Below are positions 15,405 to 24,415 of a stretch of 64,000 nt of DNA, in pieces. The stretch spans positions 62,001 to 126,000 of the forward strand of contig NZ_JAASAE010000012.1 in assembly GCF_012726205.1 (NCBI RefSeq). The letters are read 5' to 3'. The position numbers and the translations under genes are program-made. How positions within the stretch are numbered: the first letter of the stretch is position 1; each line of letters starts with the position of its first letter. This stretch comes from Rhodococcus sp. HNM0569 (lineage in GTDB: Bacteria; Actinomycetota; Actinomycetes; Mycobacteriales; Mycobacteriaceae). The notes below the pieces were generated by a model. It worked only from the letters and a program-made list of their open reading frames with translations. It did no database searches and had not been told where the DNA came from.

Positions 15405-16528
15405 CGGTTCTCCCCCAGCGCTGCGAGCGGATCGACTCGGGTGATGCGTACGATCGCGACGGCCGCGCCGATCAGGCCGAGCGCGGTGAGCAGCAGCGCG
15501 CCGTCGACGACGGGGCGCGCCTCCAGTGCGAACGGCATGCCGCCGCCTTCGAGTTGCGAGCCGAGCGCGAGACCGAGTGCGACGCCGACCAGGACGGACC
15601 CGACGAGGACGATCGCCGCCTGGATCAGGCCGTCGCGCAACAGGAATCCGGTGGAGGAGCCCATGGCGCGCAGCACGGCGAGCTCGCGGGTGCGCTGCAC
15701 GGTCCAGATGCTGAAGAACGCACCGACGACGAGCGCCGAGATCGCGTACAGGAACATCTTGATCATAGACATGGTCATCATCTCGGCCGAGAAGCCGGGT
15801 GAGGAGTCGTACGACTCCTCGAGGCTCGTCGACGTCGTGCCTGCGGCCGCGTCGCCCGCCGCGAGATCGGGCATTCCGTCGACGCCGCGCAGCGCGACGA
15901 CGGACGCCTCGTCGTACGCGCGGGGATCGGTCGTCTCGCCCGCACGAGTGCCCGCGTGGATCTCCTGCCATGTGCTCAGCGGCAGGTAGGCGACGTCGAC
16001 GTGGCCGAAAGTGCGCTTTTCGGAGGTGAATCCGACGACAGTGAGTTCGGTGTCCACGCGATCGAGGACGATGGTGTCGCCGAGCGCGATGCCCTCGTCC
16101 TGGAGTGTCGCGCTCACGACGACGTCGTGGTCGCCGGTCAGTCCGTGGCCCTGTGCGGCCTCGGGTTCGAGGAACGAGCCGGGCGTGATGCCGTAGAGCG
16201 TGAGGTCGACGGGTGCTCCGGAACCGGTGTGTGCGTTGACGATCGCGTTGCCCATGAGTTCCGCGTCGGCGACGTCCGGGCGCGCCGCCCACTCGTCCGC
16301 CTGTTCCCGGGTGACGACCGAGCGCGAGAACGCGGAATCGGTCTTGGTGCCTTCCTCGAATGCGAAGGAGTCGACGGACGACTGCCGCAGCGACGACACG
16401 CCGTCGTCGACGAGTCCCGACGACAGCCCGGACAGGATGACGACGAGGATCGAGATGAGGGCGACGACCGCCCCCATCAGGAGGAAGCGGGTGCGCGCGA
16501 ACCAGAGTTCGCGCAGAGCGAGGAACAT
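15401..16528 (-). CDS. FtsX/MacB-type ABC permease
   Basis: A 375-residue permease with four transmembrane segments: one near residues 14-38 (FLLMGAVVALISILVVILSG), then a large extracytoplasmic MacB-like domain of about 200 residues, then three more helices from about residue 245. The ending RVDPLAALGEN is characteristic of FtsX-family permeases. The ATG at 16528 follows gggaggcg. It is the first gene of the operon permease-ATPase-TetR-micropeptide. The exported substrate is unknown; TetR control suggests a response to a toxic or membrane-active compound. Confidence 0.9.
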   Translation of the reverse strand: MFLALRELWFARTRFLLMGAVVALISILVVILSGLSSGLVDDGVSSLRQSSVDSFAFEEGTKTDSAFSRSVVTREQADEWAARPDVADAELMGNAIVNAHTGSGAPVDLTLYGITPGSFLEPEAAQGHGLTGDHDVVVSATLQDEGIALGDTIVLDRVDTELTVVGFTSEKRTFGHVDVAYLPLSTWQEIHAGTRAGETTDPRAYDEASVVALRGVDGMPDLAAGDAAAGTTSTSLEESYDSSPGFSAEMMTMSMIKMFLYAISALVVGAFFSIWTVQRTRELAVLRAMGSSTGFLLRDGLIQAAIVLVGSVLVGVALGLALGSQLEGGGMPFALEARPVVDGALLLTALGLIGAAVAIVRITRVDPLAALGENR

Positions 16529-16547
16529 GACGCCTCCCGACGTTTTA

Positions 16548-16584
16548 TCGACATGGTGTCGAAATGATATCGACAGTGTGTCGG
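16548..16584. promoter_or_regulatory. Double operator of the TetR-controlled FtsX operon
   Basis: TCGACA-tgg-TGTCGA at 16548-16562 is a perfect dyad. TCGACA-gtg-TGTCGG at 16570-16584 matches at all but the last base. The centres are 22 bp apart, about two helical turns, so two TetR dimers could bind on the same DNA face. The sites start 20 bp upstream of the permease gene. Confidence 0.72.
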
Positions 16585-16614
16585 GAAGCTGCGGCGGGGT
16601 GTGCCGGCCGTCGC

Positions 16615-16671
16615 CGAACGGGCGGTATCGCAGAGAGCTACTCGGGCGATCGTCGCGACATCGCCCGTTCG
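16615..16671. repeat. 57-bp interspersed palindromic repeat, copy 2
   Basis: The ends CGAACGGGCG and CGCCCGTTCG form a 10-bp inverted repeat. The whole element matches the reverse complement of 9392-9448 at 45 of 57 positions without gaps. It lies in the divergent promoter region before the cutinase gene, away from coding sequence. Confidence 0.75.
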
Positions 16672-16838
16672 ACGCGATCGTTGTGCAGTGAAACCCTTCG
16701 ACCAGCCGGTTCGCAGAAAACTGCCAGTCTGTTCGCTGTAACGTTGCCGACGCGTCGCGCGAATTGACTCGTGACGTGTGACGCACCGCCGCCGGTCGGC
16801 CCCTTGCGTCCTCGAGCATTCCTACCGGGAGCAGGGAC

Positions 16839-18467
16839 ATGACAATTCGAAGCTTCTTCGCGCGACACCGCATCGCGTCCGGCCTGGTGGCGCCCGTCGC
16901 GCTCGGCGTCGCAGCGTTGGTCGCGGTGCCGTGGTCGATGTCGTCGGCGCCGAGTACGCACCTCGAAACGGTCCTCACCGCGAGCACCACCGAGTGCTAC
17001 GACATGGTGACGGTCTCGATCGCCGGCCGCGGCGACACGCCGCGCGAAGGCTCGACGGCGATGCTCGTGGACGCGAACGGCAATCCGCTGCCCGCCGCGA
17101 TGTCCGGCGACTACGCGAGCAACTGGCTCGATCCGGTCGTCAACGCACCGGGCGGCAAGGTCACCGACGGCTCGTACGCGGCGATGTACATCGCCTACCC
17201 GGCCGACATGGCGAGCTACCAGGACGCGGTCGACCAGGGTGTCGCCAACACCCAGTCGGTCATGCAGGCCATCCGCACGTCGTGCCCCGACACGCAGTTC
17301 GCGATCACCGGTTACAGCGAAGGTGCCGACGTCGCGCGCCGTGTCGCCCAGAACATCGGCAACCAGCAGGCCGACGAGAACGGCGGCTACGCGATCGTCG
17401 ATCCGGCGTCCGTCGTGGGTGTCGTGATCCTGTCCGACGCCGGCCGCACCGCGGGCGACGGCACGTTCCCCGGCGCCGAGAATCCGTACAGCAATCCGGA
17501 CGGCTTCGGCACCGTCTACCAGGACGGCACCACCGCGGTGCCCGGTCAGGGCGCACTCGCCGACTCGGCGGGCGGTTTCGGGGCCCTCGACGGCCGCGTC
17601 GCGTCGTTCTGCTCGGACGGCGACCTGTTCTGCTCGGCCCCCGAGAACGTGTCGCTGCTGCAGCTCGCGGTCAACGTGGGCCGTCAGCTCGACGTCGACG
17701 CACTCGAGCGCGAGGGCCTGACCGAGGCCACCGGCCCCGACGTCGCGGTCGTGGTCAGCCGCATGGCGTTCGCCGCGTTCGCGGAGATCCAGAGTCAGCC
17801 CGGCTGGATGCAGGGCGACCAGACTTTCCTCGAGGTGCTGCTCGAGGTGTCCGACCCGTCGTACACGGGCCCCGACACGACGGCCGCCGTCACGAAGCCT
17901 GCCGCCGACTCGATCTCGGGCGACGAGGCGTCGCCGCTCGCGTACCTGCCGGAGAAGATGTTCAAGGAGATCGTCGGCCTCATCGCGACCAACCAGAACA
18001 CGATCCCGGTGGTCATGAGCGATCCGTACCAGCTGACCCTCGGCCCCGACACCGGGCACCACTTCGACTACTGGCGCGACGCGGACGCCGCGAACGGCAA
18101 GGAGCTCACGTCCGCCGAGTACGCGGCCGCGTGGCTCACGCATCTCGCGCAGCAGGCGCAGGACGGCAAGAAGATCGACACGGCGTCGAAGCCGGACGCC
18201 GCGAGCATCGCCGCGGTGCTCGACGCGACCACGACGGCCGAGCCGACCCCGGCCGCGCGCGCGTCCACGCCGGTGACCACCACGACGACGAAGACGCCGC
18301 AGTCGACGCCGAAGTCGGCCACCAGCAGCACTTCCACCACCACGCCCGCGCCGACGTCGAGCGAGGAGGCCGCCGCGCCGAGCAGCACCACTACTCAGCC
18401 GTCCACGACCACGACTACGACGGCCCCGACGACCACGACGACGACGCCGGTCAAGCCTGCCGGCTGA
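16839..18467 (+). CDS. Secreted cutinase-family esterase with Thr/Ser/Pro-rich tail
   Basis: A 542-residue serine hydrolase of the cutinase / Culp family, likely active on esters or lipids outside the cytoplasm. Residues 12-35 form a hydrophobic signal or anchor segment. The nucleophile elbow GYSEGAD is near residue 160. CSDGDLFC near residue 262 supplies the catalytic Asp and a disulfide pair, and GHHFDYW near residue 408 the likely His. From about residue 455 the sequence is almost only Thr, Ser, Pro and Ala, a wall-spanning or glycosylated tail. The protein is much longer than fungal cutinases (about 200 residues), as in mycobacterial relatives. It ends 3 bp before the convergent DinB gene. 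Confidence 0.87.
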   Translation: MTIRSFFARHRIASGLVAPVALGVAALVAVPWSMSSAPSTHLETVLTASTTECYDMVTVSIAGRGDTPREGSTAMLVDANGNPLPAAMSGDYASNWLDPVVNAPGGKVTDGSYAAMYIAYPADMASYQDAVDQGVANTQSVMQAIRTSCPDTQFAITGYSEGADVARRVAQNIGNQQADENGGYAIVDPASVVGVVILSDAGRTAGDGTFPGAENPYSNPDGFGTVYQDGTTAVPGQGALADSAGGFGALDGRVASFCSDGDLFCSAPENVSLLQLAVNVGRQLDVDALEREGLTEATGPDVAVVVSRMAFAAFAEIQSQPGWMQGDQTFLEVLLEVSDPSYTGPDTTAAVTKPAADSISGDEASPLAYLPEKMFKEIVGLIATNQNTIPVVMSDPYQLTLGPDTGHHFDYWRDADAANGKELTSAEYAAAWLTHLAQQAQDGKKIDTASKPDAASIAAVLDATTTAEPTPAARASTPVTTTTTKTPQSTPKSATSSTSTTTPAPTSSEEAAAPSSTTTQPSTTTTTTAPTTTTTTPVKPAG

Positions 18468-18470
18468 CCG

Positions 18471-18977
18471 TCACACGCCGGTCTCCCCGTCGATGCGTTC
18501 GCGGAGGAGATCGGCGTGGCCGCAGTGCCGCGCGTACTCGCTGATCATGTGCGAGTAGATCCAGCGCAGTGACACCTCGCCGCCCGGGAAGCTGCCCGTG
18601 TGGTCGAGACCGAGAGTGGCGCAGTTGCGACGCGACTGCGCCACTTCGTCGTTCCACCGATCGAGCGCAGTGCTCAGCGGGACGTCGGGCGACACCGCGA
18701 AACCGCCGCTGTGCCCGGCGCCCTCGGCCGACGGGTACACCGGCGGCACGTCCTCGCCGTGGAGTACACGCCGGAACCAGTTGCGTTCGACCTCGGTGAG
18801 ATGCTGCACGAGCCCTTGCAGCGTCATGGTCGACGGCGCGGCCGACGCCGTGCGGGCCTGCGCGTCGTCGAGACCGTCGCACTTGCGCGCAAGGGTGGCC
18901 CGATAGAAGTCGAGCCACCCGTCGAGTGTCGCGCGCTCGCCTGCGGTGGGCGGGGGCATGTGGCGTTCGGTGGTCAT
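18471..18977 (-). CDS. DinB-family (DUF664) protein
   Basis: A 168-residue four-helix-bundle protein of the DinB/mycothiol-transferase superfamily. The conserved pattern includes LQGLVQHLTEVERNWF with the first metal-type His and SLRWIYSHMISEYARHCGHADLLRE with the other two. Many actinobacterial members are thiol S-transferases that use mycothiol, but the substrate is not evident. The start at 18977 (MTTERH) is preferred to 18998. The small gap to the esterase gene on the other strand leaves no room for a separate terminator. Confidence 0.87.
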   Translation of the reverse strand: MTTERHMPPPTAGERATLDGWLDFYRATLARKCDGLDDAQARTASAAPSTMTLQGLVQHLTEVERNWFRRVLHGEDVPPVYPSAEGAGHSGGFAVSPDVPLSTALDRWNDEVAQSRRNCATLGLDHTGSFPGGEVSLRWIYSHMISEYARHCGHADLLRERIDGETGV

Positions 18978-19017
18978 GGCGGCAGGATGCCAGAACACAC
19001 CGACGCGAGGGCGCGGG

Positions 19018-20253
19018 TCAGGCCGCCTGGACGCCTCGCGAACGCAGTTCCCGCAGCGCGGTACGCAGTCCGCGGCGCTTGCCGGTTGCGGGGTCGACGA
19101 CGCTCTCGCGCAGACCCTTCCGGATGCCGAAGCGCAACTCCGACGCGGTTTCGGGTGCGTCGTCGGCGGTCGCGGTGAGCAGTGAGTTGGGCACCGCGAG
19201 CTTGGCGATCGTGCGGAAGGTGAGCATGTACTGGTGCGCGAGCGAGCCCGTCGTGTACGGCAGGTCGTACTTCTCGCACAGCGCCCGCACCCGTACGGCG
19301 ATCTCCTCGTACCGGTTGCTCGGCAGGTCCGGGAACAGGTGGTGTTCGATCTGGTGGCTGAGATTGCCGCTCATGAACCGCATGACCGGACCGGCGTGGA
19401 AGTTGGCCGATCCCAGCATCTGTCGCAGATACCAGCGCGGCTGGTCCTCGTCCTCGTACTCGGCGACGGTGAACTTCTCGGCGCCGTCGGGGAAGTGGCC
19501 GCAGAAGATGACGCCGTACGCCCACAGGTTGCGCACGAGATTGGCTGTCGCGTTCGCGGTCATCGTGGTCTTCCAGTGCCTGCCCGCGAGGGCGGGGAAG
19601 ATCACGTAGTCCTTGCCCACCTGTTTGCCGACCTTGCGGCCGATGACCCGCAGGTCCTTCGCCACCGCGGCGAGTGGCTTGCGACGCGTGCGCACCTTCT
19701 CGACCTCGACGTGGTGCAGCGCGACACCCCACTGGAAGAATGCCGCGAGAATCGCGTTGTAGAGCGGGTTTCCGATGTTCCACCATTCCCAGCGCTGGTC
19801 GCGGGTGACGCGCAGGATGCCGTATCCGACGTCGTCGTCCATGCCGACGATGTTGGTGTACTTGTGGTGCACGTAGTTGTGCGAGTGCTTCCACTGCACG
19901 CTCGGGCAGGTGGTGTCCCATTCCCACGACGACGAGTGGATCTCGGGGTCGTTCATCCAGTCCCATTGGCCGTGCATCACGTTGTGGCCGAGTTCCATGT
20001 TCTCGATGATCTTCGCGAGCGACAGCATCGCGGTGCCGGCGACCCATGCGGGCTTGCGGTGGCTCGCGAACAGCAGTGCCCGCCCGCCGACGGCGAGGCC
20101 ACGCTGGAATGCGATCGTGCGCCGGATGTAGCGGCGGTCGCGTTCGCCGCGCGACGATTCGACGTCGCGTCGGATCGCGTCGAGTTCGGCGCCGAGCGCC
20201 TCGACGTCGGCGTCGGTGAGATGCGCGTACTGGTCGATGTCGGTGATCGCCAC
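19018..20253 (-). CDS. desA3: Acyl-CoA delta-9 desaturase, DesA3-like
   Basis: A 411-residue membrane di-iron desaturase that would introduce the delta-9 double bond into stearoyl-CoA. The three histidine boxes are visible: HNVMHGQWDW, HSHNYVHH and HQIEHHLFP. Hydrophobic stretches lie between them. The start lies 9 bp after the stop of the ferredoxin-reductase gene, and the pair matches Rv3230c-Rv3229c of M. tuberculosis, where the reductase feeds electrons from NADPH to DesA3. The gene name is based on that match. Confidence 0.92.
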   Translation of the reverse strand: MAITDIDQYAHLTDADVEALGAELDAIRRDVESSRGERDRRYIRRTIAFQRGLAVGGRALLFASHRKPAWVAGTAMLSLAKIIENMELGHNVMHGQWDWMNDPEIHSSSWEWDTTCPSVQWKHSHNYVHHKYTNIVGMDDDVGYGILRVTRDQRWEWWNIGNPLYNAILAAFFQWGVALHHVEVEKVRTRRKPLAAVAKDLRVIGRKVGKQVGKDYVIFPALAGRHWKTTMTANATANLVRNLWAYGVIFCGHFPDGAEKFTVAEYEDEDQPRWYLRQMLGSANFHAGPVMRFMSGNLSHQIEHHLFPDLPSNRYEEIAVRVRALCEKYDLPYTTGSLAHQYMLTFRTIAKLAVPNSLLTATADDAPETASELRFGIRKGLRESVVDPATGKRRGLRTALRELRSRGVQAA

Positions 20254-20262
20254 CGGTACCTC

Positions 20263-21375
20263 CTAGAGGTCGAGGGTGCACTCGCCGGACACGGTGCTGA
20301 TACAGGTCTGGATACGTTCGCCTTCGCGGTGTTCCTCACCCGAACGCAGGTCGCGCACATAGCCTTCCGCGAGGGGGACGACGCAGGTCTGACAGATGCC
20401 CATGCGGCAGCCGAACGGCACCTGGATGCCCAGGTTCTCCCCTGCCTCCATGAGTGTGGTGGCGCCGTCGATCTCGGCGGTCTTGCCGGACGCGCGGAAG
20501 GTGACGGTGCCGCCTTCGCCGCCCCGGTCGGTGCGGGCGATGGTGAACCGCTCGACGTGCAGTTGCTCGCGTAGGCCCGCCTCGGTCCACACGCGTTCGA
20601 CGTCGTCGAGCAGCTGCGCGGGTCCGCACGCCCAGCATTCGCGTTCGGCCCAGTCGGGGACGCGTTCGTGCAGCCGGGTGAGGTCGATCTTGCCCATCGT
20701 GCGAGTCAGCTGGAGATCGAGCCGGAAACGGTCGTTGCCGCGGTCGAGGTGCTCGAGCTCGTCGAGGAAGATCACGTCGTCGCGTCCCGGTGCCGAATGC
20801 ACGTGCACGATGTCGGCGTCGTGTCCGCGCAGCCGCAGCGACCGCAGCATCCCCATCACCGGCGTGACGCCGCTGCCCGCCGTGACGAACAGCAGCTTCG
20901 CGGGCGGTGGTTCGGGCAGTGCGAAGTCGCCCTTCGGCGCCGCGAGCCGGATGACGGTCCCCGGTTCGACGCCGTCGACGAGGTGCGCCGACAGGAATCC
21001 GCTCGGATTCGCCTTGACGGTGATCGAGATGAGTTCGTCGTCGGTGTCGGCGACCGAGGTGAGCGAGTAGGAGCGCCAGTGCCAGCGGCCGTCGACCTGC
21101 AGTCCGATGCCGACGTACTGGCCGGGCTGGTACTGCCGCGGGAAACCCCAGCCGGGCCGGATGACGACCGTGGCCGAGTCCGGTGTCTCCTTCCGGACCG
21201 ACTCGACGCGTCCGCGCAGCTCCCGCGCCGACCACAGCGGGTTGACCAGGTGCAGGTAGTCGTCGGGTAGCAGCGGTGTGGTCGCTCGGGCGACCAGTCC
21301 GCGCACCACATTGACCGCGGGATTGCGGGCCTGGACGTCGTGTGCGGGCCGCTTGCTCCAGCGCAGCAGGGACAT
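20263..21375 (-). CDS. Ferredoxin reductase with 2Fe-2S domain, desaturase electron donor
   Basis: A 370-residue flavoprotein of the Rv3230c type, which passes electrons from NAD(P)H through FAD and a plant-type 2Fe-2S centre to the desaturase. The FAD domain has RSYSLTS near residue 121. The nucleotide domain has FVTAGSGVTPVMGML near residue 165. The C-terminal ferredoxin domain has FGCRMGICQTC plus a last Cys in IQTCIS, the four iron ligands. It is directly upstream of the desaturase gene and 30 bp downstream of the phosphoesterase gene. Confidence 0.93.
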   Translation of the reverse strand: MSLLRWSKRPAHDVQARNPAVNVVRGLVARATTPLLPDDYLHLVNPLWSARELRGRVESVRKETPDSATVVIRPGWGFPRQYQPGQYVGIGLQVDGRWHWRSYSLTSVADTDDELISITVKANPSGFLSAHLVDGVEPGTVIRLAAPKGDFALPEPPPAKLLFVTAGSGVTPVMGMLRSLRLRGHDADIVHVHSAPGRDDVIFLDELEHLDRGNDRFRLDLQLTRTMGKIDLTRLHERVPDWAERECWACGPAQLLDDVERVWTEAGLREQLHVERFTIARTDRGGEGGTVTFRASGKTAEIDGATTLMEAGENLGIQVPFGCRMGICQTCVVPLAEGYVRDLRSGEEHREGERIQTCISTVSGECTLDL

Positions 21376-21405
21376 GCACCTCTCCCGTCGTCGGCCGTGT
21401 GGGGT

Positions 21406-22209
21406 TCAGTGCACGATCGTACGCTGACTCTGCGTTCCGGCCGTTTCGGCAGCGTGCCCGAGCCGGTCGAGCGGCATCACGACCATGTTGTTGTCGACGG
21501 GCTGACGATCCCGGCCGAGGCCGTCGACCACGGTGCGGTAGTCGCGGCCGACGAGCACGGTGTGGAACCGTTCGTGGAAGTGCCCGTGCCACAGCCTGTT
21601 CGGGCGGACGGCGTCGACGACGCGGCGCATCGTCGCGCGGTGTTCCTCGGTGGGGGCGATCGCGTCGTCGGGATATCCACGCCGGGAGTGCTCGAGGCCG
21701 GGGATCGTGACGCCCGCGGGGCAGTCGTGGCTGAACATCGCGTCGGCGTGGCCACCCGCGACGAGCGCCCGGACGTCGGCGTCGCTGAGCGATTCGTCGG
21801 GCCACCACGAGGTGCCCTCGACGCGCAGCAACCGGTCGAGCGAGACGGCGCCGCCTGCGGCGACGCACTGCGTGTCGCCCCACGTCCACCGGAACCCACG
21901 CGGCAGGTGCACGATGTGTTCGCGCAGGTGGCGCATGCCGTCGTCCGCGATCGGCACGCCGAGCAGATAGTCGAAGTCCTCGTGGTTGCCGTCGACGAAC
22001 CCGAGCGTCATGCCGTGCGAGGCGAGGGCGCGGTCGAGGCGGTCGAGGTAGTCGTCGCGGAACCGGTACCCGAAGTCGCCCAGCTGGACGAGCACGTCGG
22101 TGTTGCGGCGCGCGGCACGGTCGATCACGTCGACGGCGTAGTCGGCGTTCGCGTGCCAGTCCCCCGCGACGGCGACCCGTGTGGGGGTGTCCAGGAAACC
22201 GGTGCTCAT
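21406..22209 (-). CDS. Calcineurin-like metallophosphoesterase
   Basis: A 267-residue phosphoesterase with the full set of metal-binding motifs: GDWHAN, GDFGYRF, GNHEDFD, SHDCP and HGHFHE. The start at 22209 (MSTGFLD) follows a gaggag site; a longer frame to 22266 has no such site. The two-metal centre would hydrolyse a phosphate mono- or diester; the substrate is unknown. With 30 bp to the reductase gene it may be the first gene of the desaturase operon, which is not a usual association. Confidence 0.88.
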   Translation of the reverse strand: MSTGFLDTPTRVAVAGDWHANADYAVDVIDRAARRNTDVLVQLGDFGYRFRDDYLDRLDRALASHGMTLGFVDGNHEDFDYLLGVPIADDGMRHLREHIVHLPRGFRWTWGDTQCVAAGGAVSLDRLLRVEGTSWWPDESLSDADVRALVAGGHADAMFSHDCPAGVTIPGLEHSRRGYPDDAIAPTEEHRATMRRVVDAVRPNRLWHGHFHERFHTVLVGRDYRTVVDGLGRDRQPVDNNMVVMPLDRLGHAAETAGTQSQRTIVH

Positions 22210-22301
22210 TCGGGACTCCTCGAGGGCGGCGCTGCCCTGCACTGTCGATGGTAGGCCCGCGCCCACGTGGGGTGCTACGTCCGCACACCGGATGGGTCAG
22301 G

Positions 22302-23039
22302 TCACCGCTCCGGGGCGGTCGCGTGCTCCACCAGCGCGGCCGCGACGTCGCGCAGTTTGCGGTTGGTGTCCTGCGACAGCTTGACGAGCACGTCGAACGC
22401 CTCGTCGGCACCGCACCGCCGCTGCACCATCAGGATGCCCTTGGCCTGCTCGATCACGGCACGCGTGTCGAGCGCGGCCCGCAGGTGTGCGTTCTCCTGC
22501 GCGAGCGCCGTGCGGGCCTGCACGTAACTCGGGATCGACGACGCGAGCGCACGCAGCGTGTGGATCTGGTCCTGGAGGGTCGCGGGATCGTCGGTGTGCG
22601 CGGTCTCGGCGAGCCGCGTGAAGGTCGTGTCGATGTCGGTGATGTCCTCGGCCTCCTTGACCAGCGCGGAGATGGTTCCGTCGGTCTCGACTACGGGGCG
22701 GAGCGTGAAATTCCAGACGCGACGCTCGAAGCCGCCGGTCGCGAGGTTCGGGACGTCGTAACGCTGGACCCACAGGTGCTGGGGCCGCTTCACGCGCAGT
22801 ACGCGCTCGAAGCCCTCGTGCACGCGGTCGGCGCCGTCGGACGCGGGGTCGTCGGGGTTGGCCGGGAATGCGTCGAAGGCGTTCCGGCCGAGGATCTCGG
22901 AGCGGGGCACGCCGAGTGCGCGCTCGTGCTCGGGCGTGATGCCGAGAACACGGAACGAACGGTCGAGAACGACGTGTGGAGGGGCCTCGGACGACGCCGC
23001 GGGGGCGCGTGCCGGGTCCAGGTGTACCTGGTCGGTCAT
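22302..23039 (-). CDS. PAS-ANTAR RNA-binding antiterminator
   Basis: A 245-residue regulator. Residues 20-130 look like a PAS sensor (HVVLDRSFRVLGITPEHERA, then LWVQRYDVPNLATGGFERRV). A helical linker follows. The C-terminal ANTAR domain (from about residue 175, VIEQAKGILMVQRRCGADEAF) binds paired hairpins in nascent mRNA to prevent termination. ATG at 23039 was preferred to GTG at 23048 because of a gggtga site. A second ANTAR protein with a GAF sensor lies at 58621. The sensed signal and targets are unknown. Confidence 0.9.
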   Translation of the reverse strand: MTDQVHLDPARAPAASSEAPPHVVLDRSFRVLGITPEHERALGVPRSEILGRNAFDAFPANPDDPASDGADRVHEGFERVLRVKRPQHLWVQRYDVPNLATGGFERRVWNFTLRPVVETDGTISALVKEAEDITDIDTTFTRLAETAHTDDPATLQDQIHTLRALASSIPSYVQARTALAQENAHLRAALDTRAVIEQAKGILMVQRRCGADEAFDVLVKLSQDTNRKLRDVAAALVEHATAPER

Positions 23040-23175
23040 CGTGATCACCCGATATCTGTGCGAGGAACCAGTCGGTTTCGCCGATGCTGTGTCATCGACC
23101 GTACGCCCTGGACAGCGCGTTTCGGGGCCGAGCGAGCGAGAACGCCGGAGCGGTTCCCGTCACACCGCGAGCACG

Positions 23176-24375
23176 TCAGAACGTCCAGCCCATGACGGCG
23201 GGCCGGTCGGCGTCGAATGCGACGTCGAGCGCGGCGAGGGTCGCCGGATCGGTGTGCAGGCGGTGCGCAGCCGCGAACTGCCGCGGCCGGTGGGTGCCGA
23301 GATACAGGCTCGCCAGTACCTCCAGGTCTAGCCGCACCGCCGGCGCCGCGTCGGTGCGGGTGACCTGCGCCGTTCCGTTCTCGACCCGCAACCGGAAGCG
23401 GCCGCCCGCGGCCCGGAAGTCGTCGTCGACCTCGAGGACGGTGTCGAGATCGCCGAGATACGTGCGGGCCTCGAGCGCGGCGGGGACGTCCATGATCCGC
23501 AGCCACAGGTCGTCGACGGAGGCCGTCGTCCGGACCAGGCGGTAGTCCGTGAGGAGCATGCGCAACGACGCGTCCCGATGCTGGGCGGCCTCGATCGTGT
23601 GCGTGAGGTCGAGCCCGCACACCGCGCGCCACAGCGCTGCGTACGCGTCCTCGGTGACGGCGACGAAGTCGTCGATGCGCGCGGTGCGCCGATGCTTGCC
23701 CAGATAGCGGTAGGCGACGTAGCCGTCCGGGTGCAGCAGGAAGAACAGCGGCGTGCCGTCGCGCCTGCGGGTGTCGGGGTCGCCGAACATGAGGTCCCAG
23801 AACGCGGGCGGACGCGCCTGGGCGCCGGGCGTCACACGCTGCCACCGGTCGTAGATGCCGGGCAGCCGGGTGCGCGCGGTGTCCGGATCGGCGATCTCGA
23901 CGCCGCCGGGATCGGGCACCTCGTCGCGGAAGGTCGCGAACCGGCGGTCGAGGGTGATCGACGACTTGACCGTCGCCGGGCCGTAGCCGAACCGGCCGTA
24001 GATGGTGGCCTCGCTCGCGACGAGTGCCGCGAGCGGCGCGCCCGTCGCGGCGATGCGCTCGTGCAGGGCGGTGAACATCGTGCGCAGCACGCCGCGCCTG
24101 CGGTGCGTGGGCGCGACCGACACCCAGCTGACGCCGCGCGCGTCGACCTGGCCGCCGCCCGGGACGGTGATCTGCATCGGCATGTGCAGCGCGACGCCCA
24201 CGGGCGCGTCGTCGACCGTCGCGAGCACGATGTCGCCGGGGTCGGTGACGGTGCGGATGAACGCTTCGCCTTCGCGGCTGGTGTGTTCGCCGAAGGCGAC
24301 GGCGTCGAGGAGCTCGGCCGTCTGCCAGTCGTCCGCGGTCGCGGTGCGCACGTGCACCGATCGCTCGGTGTTCAT
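23176..24375 (-). CDS. eis: Eis-type N-acetyltransferase
   Basis: A 399-residue acetyltransferase of the Eis (enhanced intracellular survival) family, whose members acetylate several amines of aminoglycosides and other substrates from acetyl-CoA. The first GNAT domain has VSWVSVAPTHRRRGVLRTMF, the acetyl-CoA loop, near residue 85-105, then AIYGRFGYG-like TIYGRFGYGPAT. A degenerate second GNAT domain and an SCP2-like C-terminal domain follow. The protein ends in Phe, as required in Eis, where the terminal carboxylate takes part in catalysis. Regulation and drug range cannot be judged from sequence. Confidence 0.9.
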   Translation of the reverse strand: MNTERSVHVRTATADDWQTAELLDAVAFGEHTSREGEAFIRTVTDPGDIVLATVDDAPVGVALHMPMQITVPGGGQVDARGVSWVSVAPTHRRRGVLRTMFTALHERIAATGAPLAALVASEATIYGRFGYGPATVKSSITLDRRFATFRDEVPDPGGVEIADPDTARTRLPGIYDRWQRVTPGAQARPPAFWDLMFGDPDTRRRDGTPLFFLLHPDGYVAYRYLGKHRRTARIDDFVAVTEDAYAALWRAVCGLDLTHTIEAAQHRDASLRMLLTDYRLVRTTASVDDLWLRIMDVPAALEARTYLGDLDTVLEVDDDFRAAGGRFRLRVENGTAQVTRTDAAPAVRLDLEVLASLYLGTHRPRQFAAAHRLHTDPATLAALDVAFDADRPAVMGWTF

Positions 24376-24415
24376 GATCCGGGATGCTAGTCGCGCGTGG
24401 GTAGCGTGGGGGCCG

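Larger units (their letters stand above)
16529..16838. other. 310-bp divergent promoter region (FtsX operon / cutinase)
   Basis: No gene is seen here. The left part carries the paired TetR-type dyads (16548-16584). The middle carries the 57-bp repeat (16615-16671). The right part, up to the gggagcaggga ribosome site at about 16829, must hold the promoter of the cutinase-like gene. Confidence 0.7.

Noticed and set aside
18250-18460. Thr-rich repeat region as a separate repeat element
   Set aside because: It is the in-frame Thr/Ser/Pro tail of the cutinase-like protein.
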